This document shows, piece by piece, positions 34,800 to 45,456 of a stretch of 64,000 nt of DNA. The DNA comes from Evansella tamaricis (GTDB lineage: Bacteria; Bacillota; Bacilli; Bacillales; Salisediminibacteriaceae): positions 1 to 64,000 of the forward strand of contig NZ_JAHQCS010000100.1 of assembly GCF_019042215.1 (NCBI RefSeq), in the 5' to 3' direction. Numbering within the stretch: position 1 is the first letter of the stretch; each line of letters begins with the position of its first letter. The position numbers and the translations under genes are program-made. Below the pieces are notes generated by a model. That model searched no databases and was not told the DNA's origin. It saw nothing but the letters and a program-made list of their open reading frames with translations.

Positions 34800-35036
34800 C
34801 GATGACAGGGAAATTACATTTGTTTTTCTAGCCCAAGCGAGTCGGGGATGGTGTGAGCCCGATGCTAAGAGCATTTGGAAAATCACCCTTGAGTTGCACA
34901 CTGAACAATCTTTAGTAGGCTGTGCCGAGTAATTTCACGTTACGAAATTTTCGAGTGAACAAAAAGCTTTTTTGTTTATTAGGGTGGTACCGCGGGTTTT
35001 CCTTCTCGTCCCTTATGGATGAGAGGGTTTTTTTAT
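34800..35036 (+). promoter_or_regulatory. Isoleucine T-box riboswitch with terminator
   Basis: The leader has AGCGAG (34836-34841), GGTGTGAGCCCGATG (34850-34864) and a specifier region GGAAAATCACCC in which ATC at 34882-34884 is the isoleucine codon. AGGGTGGTACCGCG at 34981-34994 is the conserved T-box that pairs with uncharged tRNA. A terminator (CCTTCTCGTCC with GGATGAGAGG, then a T-run) ends near 35036. Uncharged tRNA-Ile should stabilise the antiterminator and allow ileS expression. Exact 5' end is estimated. Confidence 0.92.
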
Positions 35037-35128
35037 TTCTATTTTTTAGCGCTGTTAATCGTCATAGGTACAATAGCAGAGCCTTATTTTTCAAAAATAA
35101 ACTAAATAATTGAAGGAGGAGCGGTCTA

Positions 35129-37894
35129 ATGGATTATAAAGACACGCTACTAATGCCAAAAACAGAGTTTCCAATGCGTGGGAACTTACCAAATCGGGAA
35201 CCGAAAATGCAGGAAGATTGGAATCAAAAAGATATTTATAAGAAGGTACAGGAGAGAACATCAGGACGTCCCCTTTTTGTTCTTCATGATGGACCTCCCT
35301 ATGCAAACGGAGATATTCATATGGGGCATGCCTTAAATAAAATTCTGAAAGATTTCATTGTACGCTATAAATCCATGTCAGGGTTTAATGCCCCTTATGT
35401 TCCAGGATGGGATACCCACGGTTTACCTATTGAAACTGCCCTTACTAAGAAAGGGAAAGTGGACCGAAAAAAATTGAGTGTAGCAGAATTCCGGAAAAAA
35501 TGTGAAGAATATGCTCTAGAACAAATCGATAATCAACGGGAACAATTTAAACGTCTTGGTGTACGTGGAGATTGGGAAAATCCATACGTGACACTAACCC
35601 ATGAATACGAGGCTCAGCAAATTAAAGTGTTTGGCGATATGGCTAAAAAAGGATATATCTATAAAGGGAAAAAGCCAGTTTATTGGTCTCCCTCATCAGA
35701 ATCAGCCCTTGCAGAAGCAGAGATTGAATACCATGATAAGCGTTCTCCATCTATCTATGTTGCTTTCGATGTTAAGGATGGAAAAGAAGTATTGGATGGA
35801 GATGAAAAATTTGTTATCTGGACAACGACTCCATGGACTATTCCAGCGAACTTAGGGATCGCTCTACACCCTGAATTGGAATACGTGACTGTGAAAGTGA
35901 AGGAAGACAAATATATTGTTGCAAAAGGCTTGTTAGAGCAATTAGAAAAAGAACTGCAGTGGCCTGAATATGAGGTTTTAAAAACACTTAAAGGTGCTGC
36001 ACTAGAATACACTGTAGCGAAACATCCACTATACGAAAGAGACTCTCTCGTTATGCTTGGGGATCATGTTACATTGGAAGCAGGTACGGGGTGTGTTCAT
36101 ACAGCACCTGGACACGGGGAAGATGACTATCTCATTGGTCAAAAATATGGTTTGGATATTTTAACTCCTGTTGATGACAAAGGGGTGATGACGAAGGAAG
36201 CCCCAATGTTTGAAGGGTTATTTTATGATGAGGCGAATAAACCGATTACTGAAAAACTGAAAGAAGCGGGGGCACTTCTTCACTTAACATTTATGACTCA
36301 CTCCTATCCACATGACTGGAGAACAAAGAAACCGGTAATTTTCCGTGCTACTGCTCAATGGTTTGCATCCATTAAAGATTTTCGTGAAGATCTCCTTCGG
36401 GAAATTAACGAAGTGAAATGGGTTCCAAAGTGGGGAGAGACAAGATTATTTAATATGGTACGGGATCGTGGTGACTGGTGTATTTCCCGTCAACGTGCTT
36501 GGGGAGTGCCAATTCCGATTTTTTACGGCGAAGATGGGGAGCCAATCATCAGTGATGAGACAATCGACCATGTCTCAAGTCTATTCCGTAAGCACGGTTC
36601 AAATATCTGGTTTGAATGGGAAACAAAGGACCTTCTCCCTGATGGCTTTACTTCTGAACATAGCCCTAACGGAACATTTACGAAAGAGATGGATATTATG
36701 GATGTCTGGTTTGATTCCGGTTCGTCTCATCAGTCTGTATTAGAAGAACGGGATGATTTACAGCGTCCGGCTGATCTCTATCTGGAAGGTTCTGACCAAT
36801 ACCGCGGATGGTTTAACTCTTCCTTATCCACCGCAGTGGCGGTGACAGGAAAAGCACCTTATAAAGGTGTCTTAAGTCATGGATTCACGTTAGATGGAGA
36901 AGGCCGAAAAATGAGTAAGTCCATCGGTAATGTAGTTGTTCCAGATAAGGTAATGAAACAATTAGGGGCAGATATTCTTCGTCTATGGGTTGCTTCCGTC
37001 GATTATCAAGCCGATGTCCGTGTTTCAGATAACATCTTAAAACAAGTTGCGGAAGTATATCGTAAGATTCGTAACACATTCCGGTTCATGCTAGGGAATC
37101 TTCATGACTTTGATCCTAAAAAGGATGCAGTTCCATTCGAGCAACTTTCAGAACTGGATCAATACATGTTAGTCAAATTAAACAAACTTGTCGAAGAGGC
37201 AAAAAATGGATATGAGGAGTATCAATTTGCAACAGTATATAATAAAGTCCACAACTATTGTACGATTGAATTAAGCTCATTCTATATGGATATTGCAAAG
37301 GACACATTATATATCCAACATGCCGATCATCCTGATCGCAGAGGTATTCAAACAGTCATGTATGAAACGCTCATTGCATTAACAAAAGTGATGTCTCCAA
37401 TTCTTTCACATACTGCAGACGAAGTTTGGGAGCACATTCCAGGTGTCGAAGTGGAAAGCGTGCAATTAACGGATATGCCAGAGGCGAAAGAATTTAATGA
37501 AACTGCTCAAGAGTTGTTAGTAAAATGGGATCGGTTTATGAAACTCCGTGATGATGTGTTAAAAGCGTTAGAAGAGGCTCGCCATGAAAAAGGTGTGAAA
37601 AAGAGCCTAGAGGCACAAGTAATTATCTATGCCGATGGAGAAGATAAAGCGTTATTAGAAGGAATTACCAATCTTAACAAATTATTCATTAGTTCGAAGG
37701 CTGTTGTATCAGGATCTAAAGGTGACGCTCCATCATCAGCTAAAGGATATGATTTCTTACATGTTGAGGTGGACTTCGCAGAAGGGGAAAAATGTGAACG
37801 TTGCTGGGTAGTATCCCCATCATTAGGAAAAAATGACGATCATCCGGGATTATGTGATAGTTGTACGGATGTTGTTGTAAATCATTATTCTTAA
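35129..37894 (+). CDS. ileS: Isoleucyl-tRNA synthetase
   Basis: The 921-residue class I synthetase charges tRNA-Ile. The HIGH-type motif is HMGH (64-67) in [15 protein letters not shown], and KMSKS is at 594-598. An editing (CP1) domain lies between them, with [15 protein letters not shown] near 232 and [16 protein letters not shown] near 322. The C-terminus has a zinc site, CERCW near 886 and CDSC about 20 residues later. Length fits the bacterial-type form. Expression is controlled by the T-box upstream. The ATG follows GAAGGAGGAGCGG. Confidence 0.97.
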   Translation: MDYKDTLLMPKTEFPMRGNLPNREPKMQEDWNQKDIYKKVQERTSGRPLFVLHDGPPYANGDIHMGHALNKILKDFIVRYKSMSGFNAPYVPGWDTHGLPIETALTKKGKVDRKKLSVAEFRKKCEEYALEQIDNQREQFKRLGVRGDWENPYVTLTHEYEAQQIKVFGDMAKKGYIYKGKKPVYWSPSSESALAEAEIEYHDKRSPSIYVAFDVKDGKEVLDGDEKFVIWTTTPWTIPANLGIALHPELEYVTVKVKEDKYIVAKGLLEQLEKELQWPEYEVLKTLKGAALEYTVAKHPLYERDSLVMLGDHVTLEAGTGCVHTAPGHGEDDYLIGQKYGLDILTPVDDKGVMTKEAPMFEGLFYDEANKPITEKLKEAGALLHLTFMTHSYPHDWRTKKPVIFRATAQWFASIKDFREDLLREINEVKWVPKWGETRLFNMVRDRGDWCISRQRAWGVPIPIFYGEDGEPIISDETIDHVSSLFRKHGSNIWFEWETKDLLPDGFTSEHSPNGTFTKEMDIMDVWFDSGSSHQSVLEERDDLQRPADLYLEGSDQYRGWFNSSLSTAVAVTGKAPYKGVLSHGFTLDGEGRKMSKSIGNVVVPDKVMKQLGADILRLWVASVDYQADVRVSDNILKQVAEVYRKIRNTFRFMLGNLHDFDPKKDAVPFEQLSELDQYMLVKLNKLVEEAKNGYEEYQFATVYNKVHNYCTIELSSFYMDIAKDTLYIQHADHPDRRGIQTVMYETLIALTKVMSPILSHTADEVWEHIPGVEVESVQLTDMPEAKEFNETAQELLVKWDRFMKLRDDVLKALEEARHEKGVKKSLEAQVIIYADGEDKALLEGITNLNKLFISSKAVVSGSKGDAPSSAKGYDFLHVEVDFAEGEKCERCWVVSPSLGKNDDHPGLCDSCTDVVVNHYS

Positions 37895-37944
37895 GTATTA
37901 ATTGACTGGACTGGAACGTTAAAAAATAGTTGATAGTTGACAAG

Positions 37945-37996
37945 ACCGTCTCCGGGAAGATCCCCTTTTTGCTGATCTTTGCGGAGGCGGTTTTTA
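37945..37996 (+). terminator. Rho-independent terminator after ileS
   Basis: ACCGTCTCCGGGAAGATC pairs with GATCTTTGCGGAGGCGGT with few mismatches, followed by TTTTTA. Confidence 0.88.
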
Positions 37997-38056
37997 AGTC
38001 TCAGTTTGATTGAAACTGCTGATTTTGGAAACAATACAATATAATAGATCTCAATC

Positions 38057-38072
38057 AAATCAGATCTGATTT
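38057..38072. promoter_or_regulatory. 16-bp perfect palindrome upstream of lspA
   Basis: AAATCAGATCTGATTT is a perfect palindrome, 35 bp upstream of the lspA -35 hexamer and 12 bp after a TATAAT at 38040. It could be a regulator binding site, but no family can be named. The rest of the gap 37895-38247 holds the ileS terminator and the lspA promoter. Confidence 0.4.
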
Positions 38073-38106
38073 CCAGCATAGGAACTGACCCTAAGTCAGA
38101 AAAAAA

Positions 38107-38135
38107 TTGTTTGTCCTTCCTTGCTATGCTAAAAT
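38107..38135 (+). promoter_or_regulatory. SigA-type promoter of lspA
   Basis: TTGTTT (38107-38112) and TAAAAT (38130-38135) are 17 bp apart, about 110 bp before the lspA start. Confidence 0.5.
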
Positions 38136-38247
38136 GCATAAAGGATAGATTTGCCTTAAAAAATTTAACAAAATGTTTTTTAGTGAATCGGGGCAACGAC
38201 TTATTGTTACTTTAGAAACAGAATTGATTCTGATTGGGGGAAGCTTC

Positions 38248-38709
38248 GTGGTTTATTACGTCATTGCAATAGTAATTATTCTTATTGATCAATTTACAAA
38301 ATGGCTAGTGGTACAGAATATGGAATTAAGGGAAAGTATTCCGTTAATTGAAGGTGTTATACATCTAACCTCCCATCGCAATGCTGGGGCGGCTTTTGGT
38401 ATGTTACAAGGCCAGATGTGGTTATTTTATATAGCTACAGTAATTGTAACTGCAGTGGTAATATATTACATTCAAGTCCATGTGAAGGAAAGCAGATGGT
38501 TTGGAATCTCTTTAGGATTAGTCCTCGGTGGAGCAATCGGGAACTTTATCGACCGAGTGTTCCTTGGAGAAGTAGTTGATTTTATTGATGTATACATTTT
38601 TACATACAATTTTCCAATTTTTAATGTAGCGGACTCAGCCCTTGTCGTTGGGGTGTGTATGTTGATTATTCATGTAATTAAAGAAGAAAAAAAACAAGGG
38701 AAGTTATAA
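38248..38709 (+). CDS. lspA: Lipoprotein signal peptidase LspA
   Basis: The 153-residue protein has four membrane helices (about 4-20, 60-80, 88-108 and 128-146) and the conserved LspA boxes: DQFTKW (15-20), HRNAGAAFG near 50, GGAIGNFIDR near 98-107 and FPIFNVADS near 122-130, whose two Asp are catalytic. It cleaves lipoprotein signal peptides after lipidation. GTG 38248 gives the family length and N-terminus; the frame opens earlier at 38173 without homology. The preceding site (TGGGGGAAG) is modest. It lies one base before the rluD-type gene. Confidence 0.93.
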   Translation: MVYYVIAIVIILIDQFTKWLVVQNMELRESIPLIEGVIHLTSHRNAGAAFGMLQGQMWLFYIATVIVTAVVIYYIQVHVKESRWFGISLGLVLGGAIGNFIDRVFLGEVVDFIDVYIFTYNFPIFNVADSALVVGVCMLIIHVIKEEKKQGKL

Positions 38710-38710
38710 T

Positions 38711-39643
38711 ATGGAAATATTTAAAATTAAGACAGAGGAAAAGGGAATAAGATTAGATAAGTATATTTCTGAACAATTTCCTCAATGGTCACGATCCCTC
38801 ATTCAGCAATGGATAAAAGATGGTAATGTTGTTGTAAACGGGGTAGCCACCAAGAGTAACTATAAAATAGCTTACGGTGATGAAATAGAAATCACAGAGC
38901 CAGATCTAGAACCGCTAAATGTTGAAGCTGAAGAAATGAATTTGGACATCGTATATGAAGACTCAGATGTACTCGTTGTCAATAAGCCAAGGGGGATGGT
39001 AGTGCACCCTGCACCTGGTCATCATAGAGGGACATTGGTAAATGGATTGATGGCACATTGCAAAGATTTATCAGGAATCAATGGGGTCATGCGCCCAGGG
39101 ATTGTCCATCGGATTGATAAGGATACTTCTGGTCTACTGATGGTTGCTAAAAATGATTTGGCTCATGAATCCCTTGTGGAACAGCTTAAAAATAAGACCA
39201 CAAAACGGATGTACTCAGCCATTGTTTCTGGTGTAATTCCCCATGATAAGGGGACAGTTGATGCACCGATTGGGAGAAACCCTGAAGACAGACAGAGTAT
39301 GGTTGTCACCGATCAGAATAGCAGGGAGGCAGTCACTCATTTTGAAGTAATGGAACGGTTTAATAACCATACGTATGTGGCATGCCAATTGGAAACTGGC
39401 AGAACTCATCAAATTAGAGTGCATATGAAGTATATAGGTTTTCCTATTATTAATGATCCCAAATACGGTCCAAAACGGAAGCATCATAAATTTCCAATTG
39501 AAGGGCAAGCACTCCATGCGGAAATTCTAGGGTTCAGTCACCCGAGGACAAAAGAAGAAATGAGTTTTCGAGTACCTTTGCCGGAAGATATGGAGGATTG
39601 TCTCACATATCTACGGAAAAATGATATTGAAAATCGTATTTAA
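38711..39643 (+). CDS. rluD: RluD-family 23S rRNA pseudouridine synthase (YlyB)
   Basis: The 310-residue enzyme has an N-terminal S4 domain (about 13-60) and a catalytic RluA-type domain. The catalytic Asp is D136 in GIVHRIDKDTSGLLMVAKN. TGRTHQIRVHMKYIGFPIINDPKYG near 233-258 is the second conserved motif. RluD makes pseudouridines in helix 69 of 23S rRNA; the exact target of this member is inferred by position (ylyB). It is cotranscribed with lspA. Confidence 0.92.
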   Translation: MEIFKIKTEEKGIRLDKYISEQFPQWSRSLIQQWIKDGNVVVNGVATKSNYKIAYGDEIEITEPDLEPLNVEAEEMNLDIVYEDSDVLVVNKPRGMVVHPAPGHHRGTLVNGLMAHCKDLSGINGVMRPGIVHRIDKDTSGLLMVAKNDLAHESLVEQLKNKTTKRMYSAIVSGVIPHDKGTVDAPIGRNPEDRQSMVVTDQNSREAVTHFEVMERFNNHTYVACQLETGRTHQIRVHMKYIGFPIINDPKYGPKRKHHKFPIEGQALHAEILGFSHPRTKEEMSFRVPLPEDMEDCLTYLRKNDIENRI

Positions 39644-39668
39644 CACTAATGCTATAAAAAAAACACCG

Positions 39669-39697
39669 TTGACAAACTACGACATGAGTGACATAAT
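39669..39697 (+). promoter_or_regulatory. SigA-type promoter of the pyr operon
   Basis: TTGACA (39669-39674) and CATAAT (39692-39697) are 17 bp apart and lie just upstream of the first PyrR attenuator. Confidence 0.85.
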
Positions 39698-39714
39698 GAC
39701 TAGAGAATTGAATG

Positions 39715-39841
39715 AAATACGGATACCTTTAATATCAGTCCCGTGAGGCTGGGAAGGGCACTAGACATTCTAATGGGAATGTCTACCTAGGATACGTGTG
39801 CATAATCGCCCCCCATGCTTAGTCGGCAATGGGGGTTTTTG
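39715..39841 (+). promoter_or_regulatory. PyrR-dependent attenuator before pyrR
   Basis: CAGTCCCGTGAGGCTGGGAA followed by GGG (39736-39758) matches the PyrR binding loop consensus. A terminator, CCCCCAT with ATGGGGG followed by TTTTT, lies at 39810-39841. With UMP or UTP, PyrR binding favours the terminator. The rest of the 39644-39939 gap holds the promoter and the pyrR ribosome site AAAGGAGG (39923-39930). Confidence 0.92.
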
Positions 39842-39933
39842 TATGTCTGGAGAGGGAGATTGATTTTATCTCTAGCTGCAAAATATAAGTACACGGACCA
39901 TAAAGGATCCTCCACGTAAATAAAGGAGGTTAG

Positions 39934-40494
<561 letters not shown>

Positions 40495-40510
40495 TGAAAC
40501 TTGTATGGGG

Positions 40511-40573
40511 TATACTTCCAACCTATTATTAAAACAATATGGGTAGAATGATCTTCTTTAGGAAGGAAGTATA
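40511..40573 (+). other. Inverted repeat between pyrR and pyrP (no PyrR site)
   Basis: TATACTTCC (40511-40519) and GGAAGTATA (40565-40573) are exact inverted repeats around a 45-base loop with weak internal pairing. B. subtilis has a PyrR attenuator in this gap. I see no PyrR binding-loop consensus and no T-run terminator here. Confidence 0.55.
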
Positions 40574-40645
40574 GTGGTTTTTCTTATAAAGGGCAGTAAT
40601 AAAAGTGGAATAAATTGTACTACGGATCTCGAGGAGGATATAGAA

Positions 40646-41965
40646 ATGAGTGGACAAAAATCGATTGGTATTCAAGAAGTACCTCGTGCAGATAAATGGC
40701 TTGTCTTAAGTTTTCAGCATTTATTCGCCATGTTTGGGGCAACCATTTTAGTGCCATATTTAGTAGGTATTAGCCCTGCTGTTGCCCTTGTCTCCAGTGG
40801 GTTAGGGACACTTGCGTATTTACTGATTACAAGAGGACAAATTCCGGCATATTTAGGTTCATCCTTTGCATTTATTGTACCAATGCAAGCGGCTATCGGA
40901 GATTTCGGGATAGAAGGAATGCTTGTGGGTAGTTTCGCAGCTGGGGTTGCATACGGTATTGTAGCAATGTTCATTAAAACAAGTGGAGTACGCTGGTTAA
41001 TGAATGTTTTACCACCAATCGTTGTGGGTCCTGTAATCATGGTAATTGGCTTAAGCCTTGCACCAGTGGCTATCGGAAATTCCATGTATGAGCCTGGTAC
41101 GGATATCTACAATGGCACGCTTCTTACTGTAGCCCTTATCACACTACTAATTACCGTAATTGGTTCCATTTTCTTCAGGGGATTTTTTGGTCTCATACCA
41201 ATCCTAATCGGTATTGCAGGGGGGTATATTGCCTCCATTTTCCTTGGAGTGGTAGATATGTCACCAATAGCTGAAGCGGAATGGTTAGCTGTTCCTGAAT
41301 TTTATGTTCCATTTGTTACTTTCACCCCTGTTTTTTCCTGGACTGTTCTCTTTATTATGGTACCGGTAGCCGTTGTAACGCTTTCCGAACATATCGGTGA
41401 TCAGCTCGTTTTAAGTAAAGTGGCAGGAAAGAACTTCGTGGAAAAACCAGGTTTACACCGTTCCATCTTCGGGGATGGGGTAGCAACGATGATTAGTTCC
41501 TTCCTAGGTGGACCACCGAATACAACGTATGGTGAAAATATCGGTGTCGTAGCCATAACGAGGGTTTTCAGTGTGTTTGTAATTGGCGGTGCAGCAGTAA
41601 TGGCAATCTTGTTTGGATTTGTAGGTAAAATCGCTGCTTTTATTGATACTATTCCTACCGCAGTAATGGGTGGGGTGTCCATTCTACTGTTTGGTATTAT
41701 CGCATCAAGCGGACTGAGAATGCTGATTGATAATAAAGTTAATATAGGAGAGAAGCGAAACTTAATTATCTCTTCCGTTATTTTGGTAATCGGTATTGGT
41801 GGAGCGTATATTCAAGTGACGGATGAAGTAACAATACCTGGCGTTGCACTGGCCGCCATTATCGGTATTCTATTAAATCTTATTCTTCCAGGAAGAACGA
41901 TCATTAAAGACACAAATGAATTGTTTAAAACAATGACAGAATCGACTGAAGAAAAAACAGAATAG
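40646..41965 (+). CDS. pyrP: Uracil permease PyrP
   Basis: The 439-residue membrane transporter of the nucleobase:cation symporter-2 (UraA) family imports uracil. Conserved blocks include QHLFAMFGATILVPYLVGI (near 26), YLGSSFAFIVPM (near 69), VALSEH-type VVTLSEHIGDQLVLSKV (near 240) and GGPPNTTYGENIGVVAITRVFSV (near 290). About 12-14 helices are expected. Start at ATG 40646 follows GAGGAGGATATAG; an earlier in-frame start at 40574 would add 24 residues with no site or homology. Confidence 0.95.
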   Translation: MSGQKSIGIQEVPRADKWLVLSFQHLFAMFGATILVPYLVGISPAVALVSSGLGTLAYLLITRGQIPAYLGSSFAFIVPMQAAIGDFGIEGMLVGSFAAGVAYGIVAMFIKTSGVRWLMNVLPPIVVGPVIMVIGLSLAPVAIGNSMYEPGTDIYNGTLLTVALITLLITVIGSIFFRGFFGLIPILIGIAGGYIASIFLGVVDMSPIAEAEWLAVPEFYVPFVTFTPVFSWTVLFIMVPVAVVTLSEHIGDQLVLSKVAGKNFVEKPGLHRSIFGDGVATMISSFLGGPPNTTYGENIGVVAITRVFSVFVIGGAAVMAILFGFVGKIAAFIDTIPTAVMGGVSILLFGIIASSGLRMLIDNKVNIGEKRNLIISSVILVIGIGGAYIQVTDEVTIPGVALAAIIGILLNLILPGRTIIKDTNELFKTMTESTEEKTE

Positions 41966-41980
41966 AAACATCCTTTAACT

Positions 41981-42124
41981 AAGTCCCGTGAGACTTAGAA
42001 GGGTGGCACAAGGAGTTAAGTGGAAGGGGAGGAATTGTTGTTGGTCCCCCTAATCTATAACTCCATTCTGACTGGCTACAGGCAGAACGGTGAGCACCCT
42101 AACAGATAAGTAGGGTGCTTTTTT
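41981..42124 (+). promoter_or_regulatory. PyrR-dependent attenuator before pyrB
   Basis: AAGTCCCGTGAGACTTAGAA followed by GGG (41981-42003) is a PyrR binding loop. AGCACCCT (42093-42100) and AGGGTGCT (42112-42119) form the terminator with TTTTT. Sequence between them can form the antiterminator. Confidence 0.92.
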
Positions 42125-42165
42125 ATGCCTTACTTCCCATTCATTCTAAAAAGGAGAGGGTAGTA

Positions 42166-43077
42166 ATGAGACACTTAAGAACACTAGAGGATTTAACTGT
42201 TGATCAGCTTGAAAAATTGTTGGCAGAAGCCAATAAACAAAAAGACTATTTAACTGGATGGGGAAAACCTCCAATAACAGTGGCAAACTTATTTTTTGAA
42301 CCAAGTACTAGGACGAAATGTAGTTTTGAAATGGCTCAAAAGGAACTTGGCCTCCATACTCTTCATTTTGATGTGGATTCTTCCAGTGTTCAAAAAGGAG
42401 AAAGCCTTTATGATACGGTAAAAACATTAGAAGCTATTGGATGTAAAGCAGTGGTCATTCGTCATCCTGAAGAAGCTTATTATAACCAATTGGAAGGGAT
42501 TAATATCCCTATCATTAATGCTGGAGATGGTTCAGGTAACCATCCAACACAGTCCTTATTAGATTTGCTTACGATTCAGCAGGAGTTTCTAATTTTTCAA
42601 GGGGTCCATGTGGTTATCTGTGGAGATATACGACATAGCCGTGTGGCGAGAACAAATGCGAATATATTAAGGAAACTCGGGGCAAAAGTTTCCTTTTCTG
42701 GACCGGAAGAATGGATGGATGACTACATCACTCAAGGGAATGTCATCTCCATGGATGAAGCAGTGGAAACAGCGGATGTAATGATGATGTTGCGAATTCA
42801 GACAGAAAGGCACGGAACAGAAGGTGGTTGGTCGAAGGAAGACTATCATCAGGAATTCGGATTAACCATTGAAAGAGAAAAACGGATGAAGGACAATGCC
42901 ATTATTCTTCACCCTGCTCCTGTAAACAGAGATGTGGAATTGGCAAGTGAATTGGTGGAATGCAATCGTTCCAGAATTTTCAAGCAGATGGAGAACGGGG
43001 TTTTAATACGAAAAGAAGTTCTGGCATATGTACTACAGTTGGTGGAGGAGGAAAAAGTTTATGAACGTATTATATAA
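42166..43077 (+). CDS. pyrB: Aspartate carbamoyltransferase
   Basis: The 303-residue enzyme condenses carbamoyl phosphate and aspartate in the second step of UMP synthesis. The carbamoyl phosphate site is FFEPSTRTK (43-51). [18 protein letters not shown] (near 124-141) and [10 protein letters not shown] (near 246) are further active-site motifs. The ATG follows AAGGAGAGGG; an in-frame start at 42115 overlaps the attenuator terminator and was rejected. Its 3' end overlaps pyrC by 17 bp. Confidence 0.97.
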   Translation: MRHLRTLEDLTVDQLEKLLAEANKQKDYLTGWGKPPITVANLFFEPSTRTKCSFEMAQKELGLHTLHFDVDSSSVQKGESLYDTVKTLEAIGCKAVVIRHPEEAYYNQLEGINIPIINAGDGSGNHPTQSLLDLLTIQQEFLIFQGVHVVICGDIRHSRVARTNANILRKLGAKVSFSGPEEWMDDYITQGNVISMDEAVETADVMMMLRIQTERHGTEGGWSKEDYHQEFGLTIEREKRMKDNAIILHPAPVNRDVELASELVECNRSRIFKQMENGVLIRKEVLAYVLQLVEEEKVYERII

Positions 43078-44365
43078 GAATGGCTACAGGTTAGGTGGAA
43101 ATGGTGAGAAAGAAACAATTCATTTAGTTGTAAATACTAGTACAGGAAAAATAGAAGACATCTTGGATGAATCCATTCGTGTGGATGAAAGTAAATTTGA
43201 TCATGTGATTGATTTAAACCATAAACTAGTTTCAGCAGGGTTCGTTGATCTTCATGTTCATCTTCGGGAACCTGGTGGAGAGAAAAAAGAAACGATAGAA
43301 ACAGGGACTTTGGCAGCGGCAAGAGGGGGATTTACTACCATTGCTGCAATGCCAAATACACGACCTGTTCCAGATACTCCTGAACATTTTTCTGAAATCT
43401 ATGATGCTATGAAAACAAAAGGTCATGTCCGTGTACTTCCTTACGCCTCCATTACGGAAAGACAGGCAGGAAAAGTGTTGACAAATATGGAAAAATTGGC
43501 ACAGCTTGGAGCATTTGCTTTCACAGATGATGGGGTTGGTGTTCAAGAAGCAGGGAAAATGTATGAAGCGATGCAGTCTGCCGCAAAGGTGAATAAAGCG
43601 ATCGTAGCCCACTGTGAAGATAACTCTCTATTGTATGGAGGTGCAGTTCATAAGGGCAGTTTCTCGGAGAAAAGGGGAGTACCTGGTATCCTTTCGGTGT
43701 CAGAATCAGTTCATATTGCAAGGGATGTATTATTAGCAGAAGCAACAGGTGTCCATTATCATGTCTGTCATGTTAGCACAAAGGAATCTGTCCGTGTGAT
43801 CCGGGATGCTAAACGTGCAGGTATTAGGGTAACAGCAGAAGTTAGCCCACATCATCTACTATTATGTGATGAAGATATTCCAGGAATGGATACGAACTAT
43901 AAGATGAATCCGCCACTAAGGGGCCCAGAGGACCGTGATGCTCTAATTCAAGGTCTGAAAGATGGCACATTGGATTTTATTGCAACAGACCATGCACCAC
44001 ATACAGCTGAAGAGAAGGGCTTGTCCATGGAAGAAGCGCCGTTCGGCATCGTGGGATTGGAGATAGCATTTCCACTTTTGTATACAAAGCTTGTGGTACA
44101 AGGCATTATACAATTACACGAATTAATAGACTGGATTACCGTAAAACCTTCGACCGTGTTTGATCTACCTTATGGAAGATTAGAAAAGGGCAGCGTGGCC
44201 GACTTTACAGTAATTGATCTAGAGAAACGGGAAACAGTGGATCCAACAACATTTTTATCTAAGGGGAGAAATACCCCATTCGCATATGAATCACTTATTG
44301 GATGGCCAGTACTGACCGTTGCATCAGGGAAGACAGCTTGGAATATGGAGGAGATCAGTATATGA
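43061..44365 (+). CDS. pyrC: Dihydroorotase
   Basis: The 434-residue amidohydrolase closes carbamoyl-aspartate to dihydroorotate. The metal site motif is [10 protein letters not shown] (63-72), and ATDHAPH near 303-309 holds the catalytic Asp. It is the type I form used in Gram-positive pyr operons. The ATG follows GGTGGAGGAGGAAAA within pyrB, so translation is coupled. The stop overlaps the pyrAA start by four bases. Confidence 0.97.
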   Translation: MNVLYKNGYRLGGNGEKETIHLVVNTSTGKIEDILDESIRVDESKFDHVIDLNHKLVSAGFVDLHVHLREPGGEKKETIETGTLAAARGGFTTIAAMPNTRPVPDTPEHFSEIYDAMKTKGHVRVLPYASITERQAGKVLTNMEKLAQLGAFAFTDDGVGVQEAGKMYEAMQSAAKVNKAIVAHCEDNSLLYGGAVHKGSFSEKRGVPGILSVSESVHIARDVLLAEATGVHYHVCHVSTKESVRVIRDAKRAGIRVTAEVSPHHLLLCDEDIPGMDTNYKMNPPLRGPEDRDALIQGLKDGTLDFIATDHAPHTAEEKGLSMEEAPFGIVGLEIAFPLLYTKLVVQGIIQLHELIDWITVKPSTVFDLPYGRLEKGSVADFTVIDLEKRETVDPTTFLSKGRNTPFAYESLIGWPVLTVASGKTAWNMEEISI

Positions 44366-45456
44366 AACGTCAGTTAGTGTTAGAAAATGGGGAAGTTTTT
44401 ATTGGGAAATCCTTTGGTAGTGAAGAGGAAAAGATGGGAGAGGTTGTCTTTAACACCGGAATGACTGGTTATCAGGAGATTATGTCTGATCCCTCCTATT
44501 GTGGACAGATTGTAACGATGACTTACCCTTTAATTGGTAATTACGGTATTAATCGGGATGATTTTGAAAGCATTACACCAAGTATTCACGGATTAATAGT
44601 GAAGGAAGCGGCATTTTATCCGAGCCATTTCCGATCAAATCTTACCTTAGATGAATGGCTTAAACAGCATGATATTCCTGGTTTGCAAGGAATTGATACA
44701 AGAAAACTCACAAGGATGATTCGTGAAAATGGAACATTGAAGGGGAAGCTTTGTCCAATGGATGTGAATGTGGAAACGGTCATTTCCGAGCTGAAGGAAA
44801 CAACGCTCATGACGGATCAAGTATCACAGGTATCCACAAAGAACCGCTTCTTTAATCCTGGCAGCAAAGAACGGATTGTTTTAATGGATTTCGGAGTGAA
44901 AAAAGGAATTGTTAAAGACCTCGTCTCAGAAGGATATGATGTTGTTGTTGTTCCATATAATACTACAGCAGAGGAAATCCGTTCTATCCATCCAGATGGG
45001 ATCGTGTTAAGCAACGGTCCTGGGGATCCTACGGATGTTCCAGAAGCCATTGAAACAGTTAAAAACCTAATCGGGTTTGTACCGATGTTTGGAATTTGTC
45101 TTGGCCATCAACTTCTTGCTTTAGCGTGTGGTGCAAAGACAGTGAAGATGAAGTTTGGACATCGAGGTAGTAACCATCCTGTTAAAGATCTCCGGACAGG
45201 ACAAATCACAATCACTTCTCAAAACCATGGTTATACAGTAGATCCAGAGAGTTTGCTTGATACGGAGTTGGAGATTACTCATATAAATGTAAATGATGGT
45301 TCTGTGGAAGGATTCCGCCATGTAGAAGAACCTGCATTTAGTGTCCAGTACCATCCAGAAGCGTCCCCAGGACCGGAAGATGCAAAAGGACTTTTTAAAG
45401 AATTTAAGACGATGCTCCAAGAACGTGCAACTAGAGAGGAGACTACCCATGCCTAA
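44362..45456 (+). CDS. pyrAA: Carbamoyl phosphate synthase, small (glutaminase) subunit
   Basis: The 364-residue subunit releases ammonia from glutamine. The N-terminal half is the CPSase small domain ([13 protein letters not shown] near 7, [11 protein letters not shown] near 31). The C-terminal half is a class I glutamine amidotransferase with nucleophile C246 in GICLGHQ and the catalytic His-Glu in [11 protein letters not shown] near 331. It overlaps both neighbours, pyrC by 4 bp and pyrAB by 8 bp. Confidence 0.97.
   Translation: MKRQLVLENGEVFIGKSFGSEEEKMGEVVFNTGMTGYQEIMSDPSYCGQIVTMTYPLIGNYGINRDDFESITPSIHGLIVKEAAFYPSHFRSNLTLDEWLKQHDIPGLQGIDTRKLTRMIRENGTLKGKLCPMDVNVETVISELKETTLMTDQVSQVSTKNRFFNPGSKERIVLMDFGVKKGIVKDLVSEGYDVVVVPYNTTAEEIRSIHPDGIVLSNGPGDPTDVPEAIETVKNLIGFVPMFGICLGHQLLALACGAKTVKMKFGHRGSNHPVKDLRTGQITITSQNHGYTVDPESLLDTELEITHINVNDGSVEGFRHVEEPAFSVQYHPEASPGPEDAKGLFKEFKTMLQERATREETTHA

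Noticed and set aside
34922-35113. Open frame of 63 codons in the ileS leader
   Set aside because: It lies inside the T-box riboswitch and its codons follow the conserved RNA elements.
42115-42165. Longer start for pyrB
   Set aside because: It overlaps the attenuator terminator, and a strong AAGGAGAGGG site serves the downstream ATG at 42166.
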